A stretch of 64,000 nt of DNA from Eublepharis macularius (GCF_028583425.1 NC_072801.1:59225766-59289765), one strand, 5' to 3'; shown: positions 52,401 through 61,399, counted from the stretch's first letter. Numbers and translations are program-made. Notes: generated from the sequence alone by a model not told the origin.

Positions 52401-54315
52401 ATATGGGGGTGGAGCCTGGGGAGGGCAGGGTTTGGGGAGGGGAAGGACCTCAGCAGGGTGTAATGCCCGCAAAGCAGCCCATTTTGTCCTGGGGAACTGA
52501 TACCTGTCGTCTGGAGATCAGTTGTAATTCCGGGAGATCTCCAGGTCCCACATGGAGGTTGGCAACTCTAGTCCAGGTTGACAAAACTACTGCTGTATTC
52601 GGCACCAGTTAATGCTTTCAAATGGTCTTCCTGAACACGTATATAACCCATTACAGAAATCGGTCCCGGATGTTATCAGGGAAGGGTCTAGTCTGGTGAA
52701 AGGTGCCATGGCCACAGGTGTTCCTTGGGCATCCATCTGCAAAGTTCATACCTGAAAGGCTGTGCCCTGAACTGTGAACTTGATCCTAGAGCAATGTGAC
52801 CCCCCCACCCCACCCCACCCAGAGCAGGCCAAACTAAACTCCAGTTCCTCAGTCAACACAACCATTAACAACAGAACCTCCATCTTGTCTGCAATGCACT
52901 CTAGTTTAGTCCCCAGCATCCTTTCCCTTACTGACTCCGGATGAGAAGTTCAGGGCTTCGCCTAATTTAGATTAAAAAGGAAAAGCAGAGCTGGTTGGTT
53001 TGCATACTGATGATGCCTCATTCTGAATCCCTGGAAACCTCTCCCTGTGGTTTTGAGTAGGTTTTAAATAGAACGCAGGAGAAGCTGGAACTCTTGCGGT
53101 AACCCATCGCCAGGAGATAAAGCAGCACCCGATTCTGGAACCAGGCCAACAGAAGTACTGCAGTGGATCCAACCCATTGTGGTATCCCCACACTAATTTG
53201 GCTCCCAGCACAAACTGGTGGCAACCAAAATACCAAACAGACAAAACTAGCCAAAACAAGCAGCCGGCAGAGTTAGTAGCAACCGTCCTAGCCCCTACTC
53301 AGCATAGCCTAATCTCAGGTAGCTCCAGTCACCATCCAAGTGGGAATCCCTGCCTCGCACCCAGGGCTTATCCAAACTTTCACATTCTTTCGTCCAAGTT
53401 CTTACAGAGATACTAATATAAGCAAAGCAATAAAAAATGTAATAGAGGTCTAAGAAAAAGAGTGTTTCGAGTGGAGGGCCATTAGAGAATCTTGGCCCAA
53501 GGGTCTGGTTCCCTTTGGTCTTCTCCCTTTTGCAGTTACCCACCACTTGTTGCAAGCCCCCTGAGCCCTGGGTCTGCTCTGCTGCCAAGTACTCATGTTA
53601 CGCATGTTTAGGGGACTAGAAATCACAATGACATGGAAGCCCCAACCTTTCCTAGGAGAGGAAACCTAGAAACTGGGAATGGAGTGCAACAGGCACTCAC
53701 AGCCCAGTGACTGCCCTCTAGATTTTAAAATCAGCAGAACGGGTGCTGATTTACGTACTGTATGGGTTCAATCTCCAAGTACAATGGTCATTTTTTCCCC
53801 TTTTGGCAGGGCTCTCGAGTCTTTAATTGCTTCCTGAGAGGTTAGATGTCTAGCAGAGGGAACTTTTCCTAGCATGCCGATAACAGCAAAGAGAAAAGCC
53901 TTTCCAGGTATATTGCTGGGGGCTAAGGTTGCCAACCTCCAGGTGGGGCCTGGAAAGCTCTTAGAATTACAACTGATCTCCAAACTACAGAGATCAGTTC
54001 CCCTGGCAGCTTTGGAAGGTGGATTCTAGGGCCTTATATCTCACTGAATTTGCTCCCCTCCCCAAACCCAATCAACCCAGGTTCCACTCCCAAATCTCCA
54101 GGAATTTTCTAACCTGGAGCTGACAAAAGCTCTCCAGTAGCACAGAAAACTTTCTGGAAGAAATTCGAATTCATGACCCGCCTCCCACGATTCCCCCCAG
54201 TCCTTTCCAGCCCTGCTGATCCAACCTTGTGATCCCCAGGCGGCAAAGTCTTCAAGGCCACGAGGAAGTCATGGCTGATCTTCCCAGCAGAGCAGATACC
54301 CCAGCGGATCGCCAT
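34542..54315 (-). CDS. DHDH: Dihydrodiol dehydrogenase paralogue, complete 7-exon gene on the minus strand
   Basis: Same enzyme family as the + strand copy. Exons in transcription order are 54226-54315, 47543-47654, 46085-46248, 39846-40098, 37832-37956, 35326-35476 and 34542-34678. They sum to 1032 nt and encode 343 aa. The protein begins [20 protein letters not shown], close to human MALRWG. An in-frame ATG nine codons upstream (54340-54342) is less likely. Catalytic residues are kept: Lys97 in CEKP, Trp125 in EGFWTRFF, and Asp/Tyr in LDLGCYC. The C-terminus is longer and different ([17 protein letters not shown]). Exon sizes 2 to 6 are identical to the + strand gene (112, 164, 253, 125 and 151). 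All introns are GT-AG, including intron 5, which is GC-AG in the + copy. The gene spans 19.8 kb because of repeat-filled introns. Which copy is the mammalian orthologue cannot be decided by eye. Confidence 0.92.
35040..35260 (-). repeat. Sauria-type SINE, reverse orientation
   Basis: CTCCAAAGAAGCTCAGGGTG, CAATCCTGTGAAGTAA, GATTGAACCAAGAGAATCC, and CTAACCATTACTCCACACTG (A-box side). It ends just 3' of DHDH exon 6 on the opposite strand. Confidence 0.6.
35935..36118 (+). mobile_element. CR1 LINE 3' end
   Basis: It reads [20 protein letters not shown], then [13 protein letters not shown] in translation, followed by TGCACTGGGCAGGGGGTTGG and the usual CR1-type end TATGATTCTATG. It is strongly 5'-truncated and lies in intron 5 of the minus-strand DHDH. 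Confidence 0.8.
38078..38290 (-). repeat. 5S-rRNA-derived SINE (well preserved)
   Basis: On the minus strand the head has CTAACCTGATCTCATCAGAT, CTCAGAAGCTAAGCAGATTC, then AGTGCTTGGATGGGAGACCC. The tail has TGGCAAACCCCC and TAAGTCTGCTGTGACTTGA. Confidence 0.85.
38545..38672 (-). repeat. GTAGCACCTTAAAGACCAAC-family retroelement with hammerhead-like core
   Basis: Read on the minus strand from 38662: CTGATGA, then a GGGAG/CTCTT-type stem, then GAAA and GCTCATACC, followed by GTTGGTCTTTAAGGTGC and a TTACAGACCAATAAGG end. The CTGATGA...GAAA order with an intervening hairpin is the hammerhead core layout. The copy is in intron 4 of the minus-strand DHDH. Confidence 0.6.
39015..39255 (+). repeat. 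Sauria-type SINE with TTG tail
   Basis: Complete-looking: head TTTGATGTAGTGGTTAAGAG, then CCGGGTTTGATTCCTCAC (B-box-like), GTGACCTTGGGTCAGTCAC, GGCGGTATATAAATCGAATG and a (TTG)n tail. Confidence 0.85.
39600..39772 (-). repeat. SINE fragment, reverse orientation
   Basis: ACAACCTTGTTAGGTAGGCT, then TGATTTGAATCTAGATATCC and CCTACAATCTAACTACCAGC follow the reversed Sauria SINE order. It is adjacent to DHDH exon 4 (minus). Confidence 0.55.
40200..42015. other. Intron 3 of the minus-strand DHDH, mostly unrecognised
   Basis: It has a (CT)n tract at about 40391-40426 and an A-rich LINE/SINE tail remnant near 41190-41330 (CAAAGCAGTTTACAACATTA). No gene is recognised. Confidence 0.4.
42018..42195 (+). 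repeat. 5S-rRNA-derived SINE
   Basis: The head GGATCTCATTAGGTCTC, AAAAGCTAAGCAAGGTC, then TTGGTTAGTAGGG is followed by the tail CAATGGCCAACCACCTCTGA and CATAAGTCAGCTATGACTTG. Confidence 0.8.
43450..43671 (-). mobile_element. GGTTGCCA-family MITE, reverse orientation
   Basis: GGGGTTGCAAACTTTAGCTT, then TACCATAGAGCCTGCCC, AAGCGGCCATTTCCTCCC, ending TGAGGTTGGTCACCCTA. Confidence 0.65.
43915..44140 (-). repeat. 5S-rRNA-derived SINE
   Basis: TATAGTGCTGTCAAGTCACA, then GGTTTTCAAAGCAAGAGATG, CTAATCCAAGTACTAAACAA, GGCTGACCCTGCTTAGC. The 5S-like part is at the right, in reverse orientation. Confidence 0.75.
44233..45244. mobile_element. hAT-like element, subterminal motif class GGACC, with internal tandem duplication
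   Basis: The element is 1012 bp. It begins TAGACATGGGCATGGACC and ends with GGTCCGTG and TCTA. The flanks CTCATTAC (44225-44232) and CTCATGAC (45245-45252) are an 8-bp duplication with one mismatch. Its subterminal zones carry about nine or ten GGACC/GGTCC motifs. The core (about 44590-44850) holds a diverged direct duplication: AATCAAATAAGAATTGAAAG recurs about 135 bases later as AAGCAAATAATCGAGAG, each followed by GAGCCCT. It lies in intron 3 of the minus-strand DHDH. Confidence 0.75.
45598..45785 (-). repeat. tRNA-derived SINE, reverse orientation
   Basis: AAAGCTGCCTTATACCAAGT, then GGCAGCAGCTCTCCAGAC, ACCTGGAGAATAACCCTGGG and CACTGAGTCACAGC. This is the minus copy of the family at 6645. 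Confidence 0.65.
46375..46445 (+). repeat. 3' end of a Sauria-type SINE
   Basis: CTGAGTGGGCATCAAGTTGT, then CCTGAAGGGGAGTATATAAA and a TTGTTATTATTG tail. Only the tail half is present. Confidence 0.6.
46446..47530. other. Intron 2 of the minus-strand DHDH, no feature recognised
   Basis: AT-rich with no supported frame. A 110-codon minus-strand open frame at 47021-47353 has no recognised domain. Confidence 0.35.
48267..48582 (+). mobile_element. GGTTGCCA-family MITE interrupted by a hammerhead-like retroelement
   Basis: The left part, from AGAGTTGCCAACTGCCAGG, reaches TCCTCAAACCA. The right part resumes at AAAACCTGCAAG and ends CTAGAGTTGGCAACC. The insertion at 48411-48540 is bounded by TGCATC on both sides, a short apparent target duplication. 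The MITE is therefore the older of the two. Confidence 0.65.
48411..48540 (+). repeat. GTGCTACTGGACTC-family retroelement, nested insertion
   Basis: CCGACTAAGAGAGCTGTGGT, then TCTCGAAAGCTTATGCTACA, TTGGTTAGTCTTAAAGGTGC and CTACAGACTAACACGGCTAA. The family's CTGACGA core is CCGACTA here, but the GAGA...TCTC stem and CGAAA are kept. Confidence 0.65.
49371..49554. mobile_element. Near-perfect palindromic MITE (184 bp)
   Basis: It starts GGGCCAAGCTAGAAGTGAC and ends GTCACTTCTAACTTGGCCC. The arms of about 86 bases match with few differences, around a short centre near 49455-49465 (GATCACATAGT). Transcripts would fold into one long hairpin. No clear target duplication was seen. It lies in intron 1 of the minus-strand DHDH. 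Confidence 0.85.
50028..50245 (+). mobile_element. GGTTGCCA-family MITE (well preserved)
   Basis: It begins CAGGGTTGCCAGCCTCCAGG and ends CCTGGACCTGGCAACCCTAA. Internal landmarks are GAGATCAGTTCACCTGGAGA, GGTGGATTCTATGGCATTCT and CTCCAGGAATTTCCC. This is a good reference copy for the family. Confidence 0.8.
50432..50769 (+). mobile_element. GGGTTGCCAGGTCCCC-family MITE
   Basis: It begins TAGGGTCGCCATACCTCC and ends AAGGGGACCTGGCAACCCTA. It carries an (AC)n run at about 50607-50622 and GGGCCCAAATTGGCC. Confidence 0.7.
51690..51868 (-). repeat. tRNA-derived SINE, reverse orientation
   Basis: TCAGTATTGTCTGTTCTGAC, then GGCAGCAGCTCTCCAGGGGC, ACTGAACCTGAGACCTTCTG (B-box side) and CTACCACTGAGCCACGG (A-box side). 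Confidence 0.75.
52366..52571 (-). mobile_element. GGTTGCCA-family MITE, reverse orientation
   Basis: TAGGGTTGCCAACTCTGGAT, then CAGCAGGGTGTAATGCC, AAAGCAGCCCATTTTGTCC, CTGGAGATCAGTTGTAATTC, ending GGTTGGCAACTCTA. Confidence 0.8.
53926..54125 (+). mobile_element. GGTTGCCA-family MITE next to DHDH exon 1
   Basis: AAGGTTGCCAACCTCCAGGT, then AGAGATCAGTTCCCCTGGCA, ending TAACCTGGAGCTGACAA. It ends about 100 bp from the donor of exon 1 of the minus-strand DHDH. Confidence 0.75.
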
Positions 54316-54346
54316 GGAAGGTTTTAAAATCTTTGGTTGCACAGGA

Positions 54347-54361
54347 GAGAGAGAGAGAGAG
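54347..54361. repeat. Short (GA)n tract in the 5' flank of the minus-strand DHDH
   Basis: Seven to eight GA units sit about 35 bases upstream of the chosen start codon. It is a short simple repeat in the likely 5' UTR or core promoter. Confidence 0.6.
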
Positions 54362-55084
54362 CAGATGCTGAAGCTGATGCCTGTTTTGCCAGAGTGCAGG
54401 ACTGAGCGGCTGAATCAGCTGCCTACACAGAGGGTTGGGCGCCAGTGGGAGGGCAGGACTCCCCAAAGGCAGGGAGTGGCCTGCTTGGGTGCCTCTGTGT
54501 TGAGACAGAAGTGATGGGGCAAAAGCACCCTGGAGAAGGTAGGGGAGTAAGAGGCCTGGAGTTCTCTGTCGAGCAGGCTAGAGCCAGGAAACCACTGCCT
54601 CTGAGCTGAAAGTTGTACCAATGAGTTCTTCAGACCCAGGGGTGTAGGGGCACTGGGGCTAGTGACATCAGCAAGGCAATGCTGTTTGCACATGGCCCAG
54701 GGCAAGATATAAGTAGTTATTCCTACACAAGGGCTTGGCTGACTCATCTAATTAGAAATCACGTTCCAGGACCGAGTCAGGATGCCTGGGTTTCCTGGAG
54801 AGAAAAATGAAGCAGGGGCTGGGGAAGAGGGAGACCAAGGGAACTTTTTGGGAAATACGGCTACCACCTTTTTCACTCATAGGTATGGGGGCCTGGACCT
54901 CAAAGGTCTGTGGAACTGACCAAGATCAACAAGAGCTGCTACCTCATCATTGAGAAAATCTTTCTCTGCTGACCTTCTGCCTTTTGCAAGCTCATAAAAT
55001 ACAAAGCCTAGTTTTACTTTTTTAAAAAAAACCAGTAACTCTTCCTAGGCAGTTTATTTACTAGCTGTGGGTTGATTTCACATG

Positions 55085-55470
55085 GCACAAAATCCTTGTG
55101 CTGCCCTGTCCAGATTGCCACCATGAATCAGTGGATCAGATGTGCACAAGGAGCTGTGCTTGGAGTTTTACTCCCAGGCATGTACAGGCCTGGGAATAAA
55201 ATAGATCAAATCAAGCCTGAATTCTCTCTAGAAGCTAAAATGACAAAACTGAGGCTATCGTACTTTGGTCACATCATAAGAAGACAAGATTCTCTGGAAA
55301 AGTCAATAATGCTAGGAAAAGTGGAAGGCAGTAGGAAAAGAGGAAGACCTAAAATGAGATGGCTGGACCCAATAAAAGAGGCCATGACCTCCACTTTGCA
55401 AGATCTGAGTAGGTCTGTTAATAATAGGATGTTCTGGAGGTCTTCTCTTCCTACTCCCCGTACACTCTGA
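55085..55470 (+). mobile_element. Bov-B/RTE LINE 3' fragment
   Basis: The plus-strand frame reads ...SLEAKMTKLRLSYFGHIIRR, QDSLEKSIMLGKVEGSRKRG, RPKMRWLDPIKEAMTSTLQD and LSRSVNNRMFWRS. This is the C-terminal part of the Bov-B reverse transcriptase polyprotein. It is 5'-truncated, and the last residues are diverged compared with the copy at 23813-23950. Confidence 0.8.
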
Positions 55471-55767
55471 GTGGAATTGCAAAGTTCCTCTCCCCCAGCA
55501 ATCTTGCACTGCTTTGTCTTTGAAAACTTTAAGACCCGGCAGATTCCACCCAGAGTAGTGGGTGAAGACTAAAGGTTTGCACCCATAAACTACACTAGAA
55601 AAATGCTTCTAACTTAATTTTGCTTGTATTTCAACCTTCCTCTCCACAGCGATCCCAAGCGACTCTTTTAAAACTACAGTTCCCAGGAAACGTTGCATCA
55701 CCCGACACTTGAAGAACACGTGCCAGATGTCTTGTGTAGAGAGACTCTAATAGACACCAGCAATTGT

Positions 55768-55914
55768 TGCAGCTCATGGCAGAACACATGCTTTGCATGC
55801 AGAAGGTCCCAAGTTCAGTCCCTGGAATCTATCCTTTAAAAGGTAGCGGGTGCTGGAAAAGTATCTGCCCAAGACTCTGGAGGGCTGCTGCTGCTATCAG
55901 AATAGACAGTATGA
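55768..55914 (+). repeat. tRNA-derived SINE, left part, cut by an L1 insertion
   Basis: ACATGCTTTGCATGCAGAAG, then CCCAAGTTCAGTCCCTGG and GACTCTGGAGGGCTGCTGC, up to the AGAATAGACAGTATGA that became the L1 target duplication. Confidence 0.75.
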
Positions 55915-57088
55915 TGAATGTTTGTCATATAAGGTGTTGAAAATGGAGCAAAATATGATTAAGCTTAAAACAGGAGACGAATTATCCCCTCACTATGGCT
56001 GGTTCCAATACAGACAGATTAAAGACTTATATGACACGGATCGTTTAAAATCGGGATTTAAATGGAAAAATTCTGAATTGGAAGAAAGCATACTACAAGA
56101 AGGCAAGAAAAAGATTTCTAAAGTTTACAAGATTTTGTTAAAATGGTATACAGAAGATGAAACTGTTAAAGTCCAGATGGTGAAGTGGGCCACAAATTGC
56201 AATAGAGACATAACAATGGAGGCATGGGAATACTTGTGGAAAAATACATTGAAGATATCGACTTGTACCAATATTAAAGAAAATGTTTACAAGATGATAT
56301 ATAGATGGTACCTAACGCTGAAGAAAATAGCATATGGGAACAGCAAAATGTCAGATAAGTGTTGGAAATGTAAAAACCATGAAGGTTCATTATATCATAT
56401 GTGGTGGACCTGTGAGGTAGCAAAGCAGTTCTGGGGAGATATTATAGAAGTTATGACTGAAATTTTACAAACCCCAATAAATAAGAACCCAGAACTGCTG
56501 TTGTTAAATCTGAAATTAGAAGAGATTCCCAGGCAACAAAGAACTTTATTATTCTATATGACAACAGCGGCAAGAATTTTCTATGCTCAGAAATGGAAGA
56601 CGCAAGAAGTACCATCTATTGAAAATTGGATACAAAAATTTCTGTACATGGCAGAAATGGACAAAATGACGAGAAAGTTGAGAGAACAGACTCCAGAAGA
56701 ATTTTTTAATGGCTGGGGGAAACTAAAACAGTATTTGGAAAAGAAGTGGGACGTAAAGGGAGAATTATGGTTGTTAGATAACTATTAATTTTGCAGAAAG
56801 GAAGAGATACTGATCTTTACAAGAGAAGAGAGGAGATAAGTTAGAAATATAATGTAACTGATAGTTTGATGTTAGGTTTTGCTTAATCCAATCTATCCTA
56901 GTAGTGTATTAAGACAGTCAAGAATAGAAAAGGAGACATAAGTAGTAGATTTAGACAGCGGGTTGGAAAACTGTTGGAAGTCCTAGATTAAGGGGGGAGG
57001 GGAAAGGGTGGGAGAACATGGAAATGAGGGTTTTAATTGAAAATCTTTAATATTAATTTTTACTCACACAATAATTTTTTTTAAAAAA
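55915..57088 (+). mobile_element. LINE-1, 5'-truncated, with ORF2 C-terminus and 16-bp target duplication
   Basis: It is flanked by AGAATAGACAGTATGA at 55899-55914 and 57089-57104. The frame from within the element to the TAA at 56786-56788 is open for about 290 codons. It encodes the ORF2 C-terminal domain with the Cys-rich DKCWKCKNHEGSLYHMWWTC motif (C-x2-C-x7-H-x4-C spacing). It ends in a short A-rich tail near 57080. The 5' end, including reverse transcriptase and endonuclease, is missing. The perfect duplication and the open frame suggest a young insertion. The ATG at 55850 lies in flanking SINE sequence and is not a real start. Confidence 0.92.
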
Positions 57089-57107
57089 AGAATAGACAGT
57101 ATGACAA

Positions 57108-57312
57108 CTAACATACATACACATGAAGCTGTCTTGTATCGAATCAGACATCAGTCTGTGTTATCTGCTCAGACTGGTAGTGGCTCTCCAGGGTCTCAGG
57201 CAGGGGTCTTTCACATTACTTACTAATTGATGCTTTTGACTGGAGATGCCAGGGATTGAACCTGGGGCTTTCTGCATCCAAAGCAAAGGCTCTTCCACTG
57301 AGCCACAGCCAT
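57108..57312 (-). repeat. tRNA-derived SINE, reverse orientation
   Basis: CATGAAGCTGTCTTGTATCG, then GGTAGTGGCTCTCCAGGGTC, ATTGAACCTGGGGCTTTCTG and CTTCCACTGAGCCACAGCC. Confidence 0.75.
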
Positions 57313-57367
57313 AACCTTCACCCAAAGCTTCATATCTTCTAAACTGATCACCACTGGTGCAAGGATT

Positions 57368-57432
57368 AATGTGTGTGTGTAAAGTGCCATCAAGTCACAA
57401 CTGACTTTTGGCAACCCCAGCAAGGGGCTTTC
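57368..57432 (-). repeat. 5S-rRNA-derived SINE, tail fragment
   Basis: GTGTGTGTAAAGTGCCATCA, then AGTCACAACTGACTTTTGGC and AACCCC. Only the tail is present. A GTTTCCAGGTCCCCTTACCC end fragment of the second MITE family follows it (57435-57500). Confidence 0.6.
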
Positions 57433-57509
57433 AGTAGAGTTTCCAGGTCCCCTTACCCTCCGAGTGGGGGGCAGGAGACCTGGTTCTCATGCGTGCTCCC
57501 AGGTGGTCT

Positions 57510-58250
57510 CTTATCCAACTACCAGCCCTGCTTCACCTCCAAGATTTGAGGAGCTCGGGTTATACCATGCTGCCTTCCCTCCCTGCAATTACTAATACAG
57601 AGATGCAAAGGAAAAGCATCGAGAATTATGGGAAGATGACTGCCAGGCAACTTGTGACTTCCAGAATGAGTATTTCTTTCCCTTCTGCTACAAGTATAGG
57701 TGTAGCCAGGGGGATGAACCCGGGCCGTGGCCCTTAGCTGGTGGCTAGGTTTATTGGAAGGAGGCTATTCATGATGAAAGAATTATACAGAGATAGAGCA
57801 GGCATCCTCCTCTCTAGTTGGGTATTCCTTATTTAATATATAGATTTCTCCTGATAAAATAGCAGTTCCCTTTCTTTGCACATCATTTGGGAATAACTGG
57901 GGCCTAAGAACAGCTTTGCTGGTTCAGACCAACCATCCGGCTAGGCCCAAATTTTGTTTTTATATGTCCAGTTAGATGTTTCTGAGAAATTTACAAGCAG
58001 GGCATGATTGCTTTCCATTCTTGCACGCCCACAGCATCTGGTTTTTAGAACTACTGCTTCTCTGAACAGGTTCCATTTGTCAAGCTTTAATACCCTTTGA
58101 CAGACCTGTAAGTCCTTGTTTTTCCCCACTTGCTACCAAATACATCCCATTCAATCCTGTGAGTCTTATTTCCATAGATGTAAGGGTTTTATAGAAAATG
58201 TAGTGACTTCCATCGCCATGCCTAGAATAGAAATCCTTTACCAGCCCAGG
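57510..58250. other. Intergenic, no feature recognised
   Basis: I found no supported frame or complete repeat. Confidence 0.4.
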
Positions 58251-58254
58251 TTTT

Positions 58255-58510
58255 TTTAAAGCAGTATTTATTTATCTGCTTAATTTATACCCTACCTTTC
58301 TTCCTAATGGGTGGGGGGAAAGGTGGCTTCCATAATCCTCCTCTCGTCCATTCTGTCCTCAACCCAACCATATGTAGGTTAGGCTGAGAGTGTGTTACTG
58401 GGCCCGAGGTCACCCAGCATCGCGCTTCCATGGCAGAGGGGGGATTTGAACCTGGTTCTCCCAGATCCTATTCTAACACACTCTAACCACTACAACATGC
58501 TGGTCTGGTT
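58255..58510 (-). repeat. Sauria-type SINE, reverse orientation
   Basis: TATACCCTACCTTTCTTCCT, then GTTAGGCTGAGAGTGTGT, GGTCACCCAGCATCG, GATTTGAACCTGGTTCTCCC (B-box-like) and ACACTCTAACCACTACAACA. Confidence 0.8.
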
Positions 58511-59108
58511 AAAATATTGGCAATGCGACAAGGAATTTTTGCTAGCAAGGAACAGGAGTGTGTGGATTATGTGGCCTCTAACTAGGCCATCTCTCTCAGC
58601 AAAATTTCCTTTTACCTTTCCTTGTTCCTTTCCTCCCACTGCCTCAGTGCTTTGAAAATTCTCTTCTTCCACCCTTGCTATTTCAGTCAGCTTGTCCCAC
58701 TCCCAGCTATTGTTCCGGCAGGATGCCTCTGCCTTGAAGAGCTCAAAGGTGAAGCTTTCCCTATCACTACATCTCCCAAAGCAGCCTCCAGCGGAGACTC
58801 GCTATTTCCCAAATATGGTGCCTGTATGCCTCCCAACCCCAACAATTAGCAGTGTCAGTTTTGCTTTATATTGTCAAAAAGCAAGGAAACAATTCACAGA
58901 GTTCATCCAGAGCACCACTAGTGTCTACTAAGGGCAGGAAATAAAGAGAGTGGGTCTATTTGTTACGGCTTTCTCCCAGGAAAGTTACATTGATAGGCAC
59001 CTCCAGTTTGCAGAAATTCACTGGAGCATATTATAGACTTTTTAAAAGGGAGGCAATAGCTTGACTAATTCCTCTCCCCTCTTAGTAAATTAGTCTGCTA
59101 CTCCTGAG

Positions 59109-59751
59109 TAGAGATGGGCACGATCCGCATTACGATCGAAAAAAACCCACGATAATGGCGATTGCGCGATCGGGACCCGGCGGATCGTGCTCGGGCACGG
59201 CCAACGATCCAGCGGTCGGGAGGGGGGCTGGATCGGGGCGATCGTGCTTGGATCGGGAAGCCAGACACTCAGGCGCCAGCAATCTATTCCCCTGGCAATG
59301 GAGCCAGGGGAATGCCTGAGCTGTGTTTGCCCTCCTTCTGTCGCCCTGGAAACCCGAATGGAAGCCCAGCTTTCCTTGATCAGCAGGGCTTCCTTCCAAC
59401 CACAGAGCAGCAAAGCAGTCACCAGCTGGGAGAAGACACCCAAGGGAGGGAGGGGGAAGAGGGTGTTCTGTAGCCATGGGCACTCCAATCTCATCCCTGC
59501 AAACGCTGATAGGCAGCTCTGACGGCCAAACACAGACAGCCAAACACAAACACAGATGCTGCCGGCATCAGCCACCGTTCCTGTATTGCTGGGAACAGCG
59601 GGGCGCCCCTCCGCTTTTGCCTCCATGATCCACAATCCACGGATCGGAAACAGGAGATGATCGGTGTGGATCGTTAATTCGGGATTGTCACTGGTGCCGA
59701 TCCATGATCAGCTTGATCGGTATTTTTTTTTTTGGATCGTGCCCACCTCTA
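59109..59751. mobile_element. hAT-like element, subterminal motif class GATC
   Basis: The element is 643 bp. It begins TAGAGATGGGCACGATCC and ends GGATCGTGCCCACCTCTA. The flanks are a perfect 8-bp duplication CTCCTGAG (59101-59108 and 59752-59759). It has about 16 GATC motifs, eight in the left zone and eight in the right. Its core (AAGCCAGACACTCAGGCGCC and on) is nearly the same as in the element at 11457-12244, where the same sites read GAACC/GGTTC. No transposase frame was seen. Confidence 0.88.
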
Positions 59752-60084
59752 CTCCTGAGTCTGTTCGCTGGTTGGATATGATACTTCTGTTGGCTATCAA
59801 TTTTTACTGATAGTGCAATCCAAGTGTACAGAAGAAAATCTCATTGGCTTCAGTGGGGCTTAATCCCTAGTAAGTGTGTTAAGGATTGCAGCTTTGGCTG
59901 CTGATGTTGTCTTTAATTTTTTTAGTGATTTAAAAAAAAATTAAAATACAACAATACATAATTAGAACCCGTATTCAGAGCAAACAGTTCGTCCATATGT
60001 ACACAGCTAGTTATTTCTTTCTCATCCATTAATTTCTAACAGATTTTTTAAAAAGCAGTCAACTGTTGCCAATTTTTATCATCT

Positions 60085-60380
60085 AAAATAGAGTAATAGA
60101 ATCCTAGAGTTGGAAGTGGCCTTAAAGACCATCCAACCACCTGCCCAGTGGAAGAAAAGCTTAAAGCATCCCCGATAAGTATGCGTCCCAGTTGCTCCTT
60201 GAAGACTGCCAGCGAGGGGGAACCACCACATCCCTAGGCAGCTGATTCCACTGCTGGATTACTCTTGACATGAAGAAGTTTTTCCTAATGTCCAGCTGGT
60301 GCCTTCCCTCCAGTAATTTAAAACCATTGTTTCGAGTCCTATTCTCTGTTGCCAACAGGAACAGCTCCCTTCCTTTTAAA
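60085..60380 (-). mobile_element. CR1-like LINE 3' end, reverse orientation
   Basis: Minus-strand translation reads RTRNNGFKLLEGRHQLDIRK, then NFFMSRVIQQWNQLPRDVVV, the typical CR1 ORF2 C-terminus. At the left end it has TAGAATCCTAGAGTTGGAAG, the reversed CR1 tail. It is strongly truncated. Confidence 0.85.
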
Positions 60381-61040
60381 TACTTTTGGATTGCTGTTCA
60401 TTTGACTAGAGATATTTAATGTATAAATTGTTGCTTACTGTTTTAAAATGTTTGGATGTTGCCCATAGAAAATGTGGAATTTAGGTGTTTTAAATAAAGT
60501 GTTGCTGTAATTATTAATTAAACAGGGGGGAGACAAAAGCTTCAAGTGCTCTCTTGACCCACAATCTCCTTTAGAGCCTGTAGCAGAGAAGGCCTTAGTT
60601 TTTCATTTTCATGCTGCCTGCCTCAGTCTGTTTTTCCTGCTCCTGGGGCACGCATTGAACACAGACCACATGACCCCAGCTGTACATTGGCTGAGGCTTT
60701 CTGCATCATTAACTACTGAGGCACTCCACAACTCTCCTTGTGGTGGTTTATTAAGAAGGCTATAATGAGTTTTATGAACAATAGTGGTATCTAGGTTAAC
60801 AGATCCAATCAGATATAGCTATTAATTGATCACATGATTTGTTGACAGTCTACGTCCACCATATGATCTTCTAATTAGGCCACTTAGAAGAGATTTGTGG
60901 TAAACCTTGAGGGAGGAGAGGCAGCCATATTGAAATGAGTAAATCTAAAGCTAAGATCTGCATCAGGCCCGAATGAAAAATATAAATGAGAATAAGAAGG
61001 TCTCCTGCATTGGTCTCTGACAGATCAAGAAACAGCTCGA
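60381..61040. other. Intergenic, no feature recognised
   Basis: No supported frame. An AATAAA occurs near 60494, but no gene body precedes it on the + strand. Confidence 0.4.
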
Positions 61041-61044
61041 AATA

Positions 61045-61275
61045 ACAACAACATTCAATTTATATACTGCCCTTCAGGTCAACTTAACACCCACTCAAAG
61101 CAGTTTACAAAGTATGTCATTATTATCCCCACAACAGCAAACACCCTGTGAGGTGGGTGGGGCTGAGAGAGCTCCAGAGAGCTGTGACTGACCCAAGGTC
61201 ACCCAGCTGGCTTCAAGTGAAGGAGTGGGGCATCAAACCTGGTTCTCCAGATTAGAGTCCCACGCTCTTAATTAC
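61045..61275 (-). repeat. Sauria-type SINE, reverse orientation
   Basis: CAACAACATTCAATTTATAT, then CTGCCCTTCAGG, CCTGTGAGGTGGGTGGGGCT, AAGGTCACCCAGCTGGCTTC and AAACCTGGTTCTCCAGATTA. This is the reverse of the copy at 39015. Confidence 0.85.
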
Positions 61276-61392
61276 TGGGGAGTTGTGGCTGAGAGTGGCT
61301 GGTCCAAAGCCACCTGCTGAACTCATGGCAGTTGGGGGAAGCACATTGCTGCTTTGCAACCCAAACACTTAACCACTATAGTGCAGCAGCTT
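61276..61392 (-). repeat. tRNA-derived SINE fragment, reverse orientation
   Basis: GGAGTTGTGGCTGAGAGTGG, then AAGCCACCTGCTGAACTCAT and CACTTAACCACTATAGTGC, of the type seen at 15536. It is fused directly to the preceding Sauria SINE. Confidence 0.55.
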
Positions 61393-61399
61393 AGTTAGC

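Noticed and set aside
55072-55470. 132-codon frame as a possible host gene
   Set aside because: It matches the Bov-B reverse transcriptase C-terminus and recurs at 23813-23950.
55850-56788. 312-codon frame as a possible host gene
   Set aside because: The first 20 or so codons are in SINE sequence and the rest is the C-terminus of L1 ORF2 with flanking target duplications.
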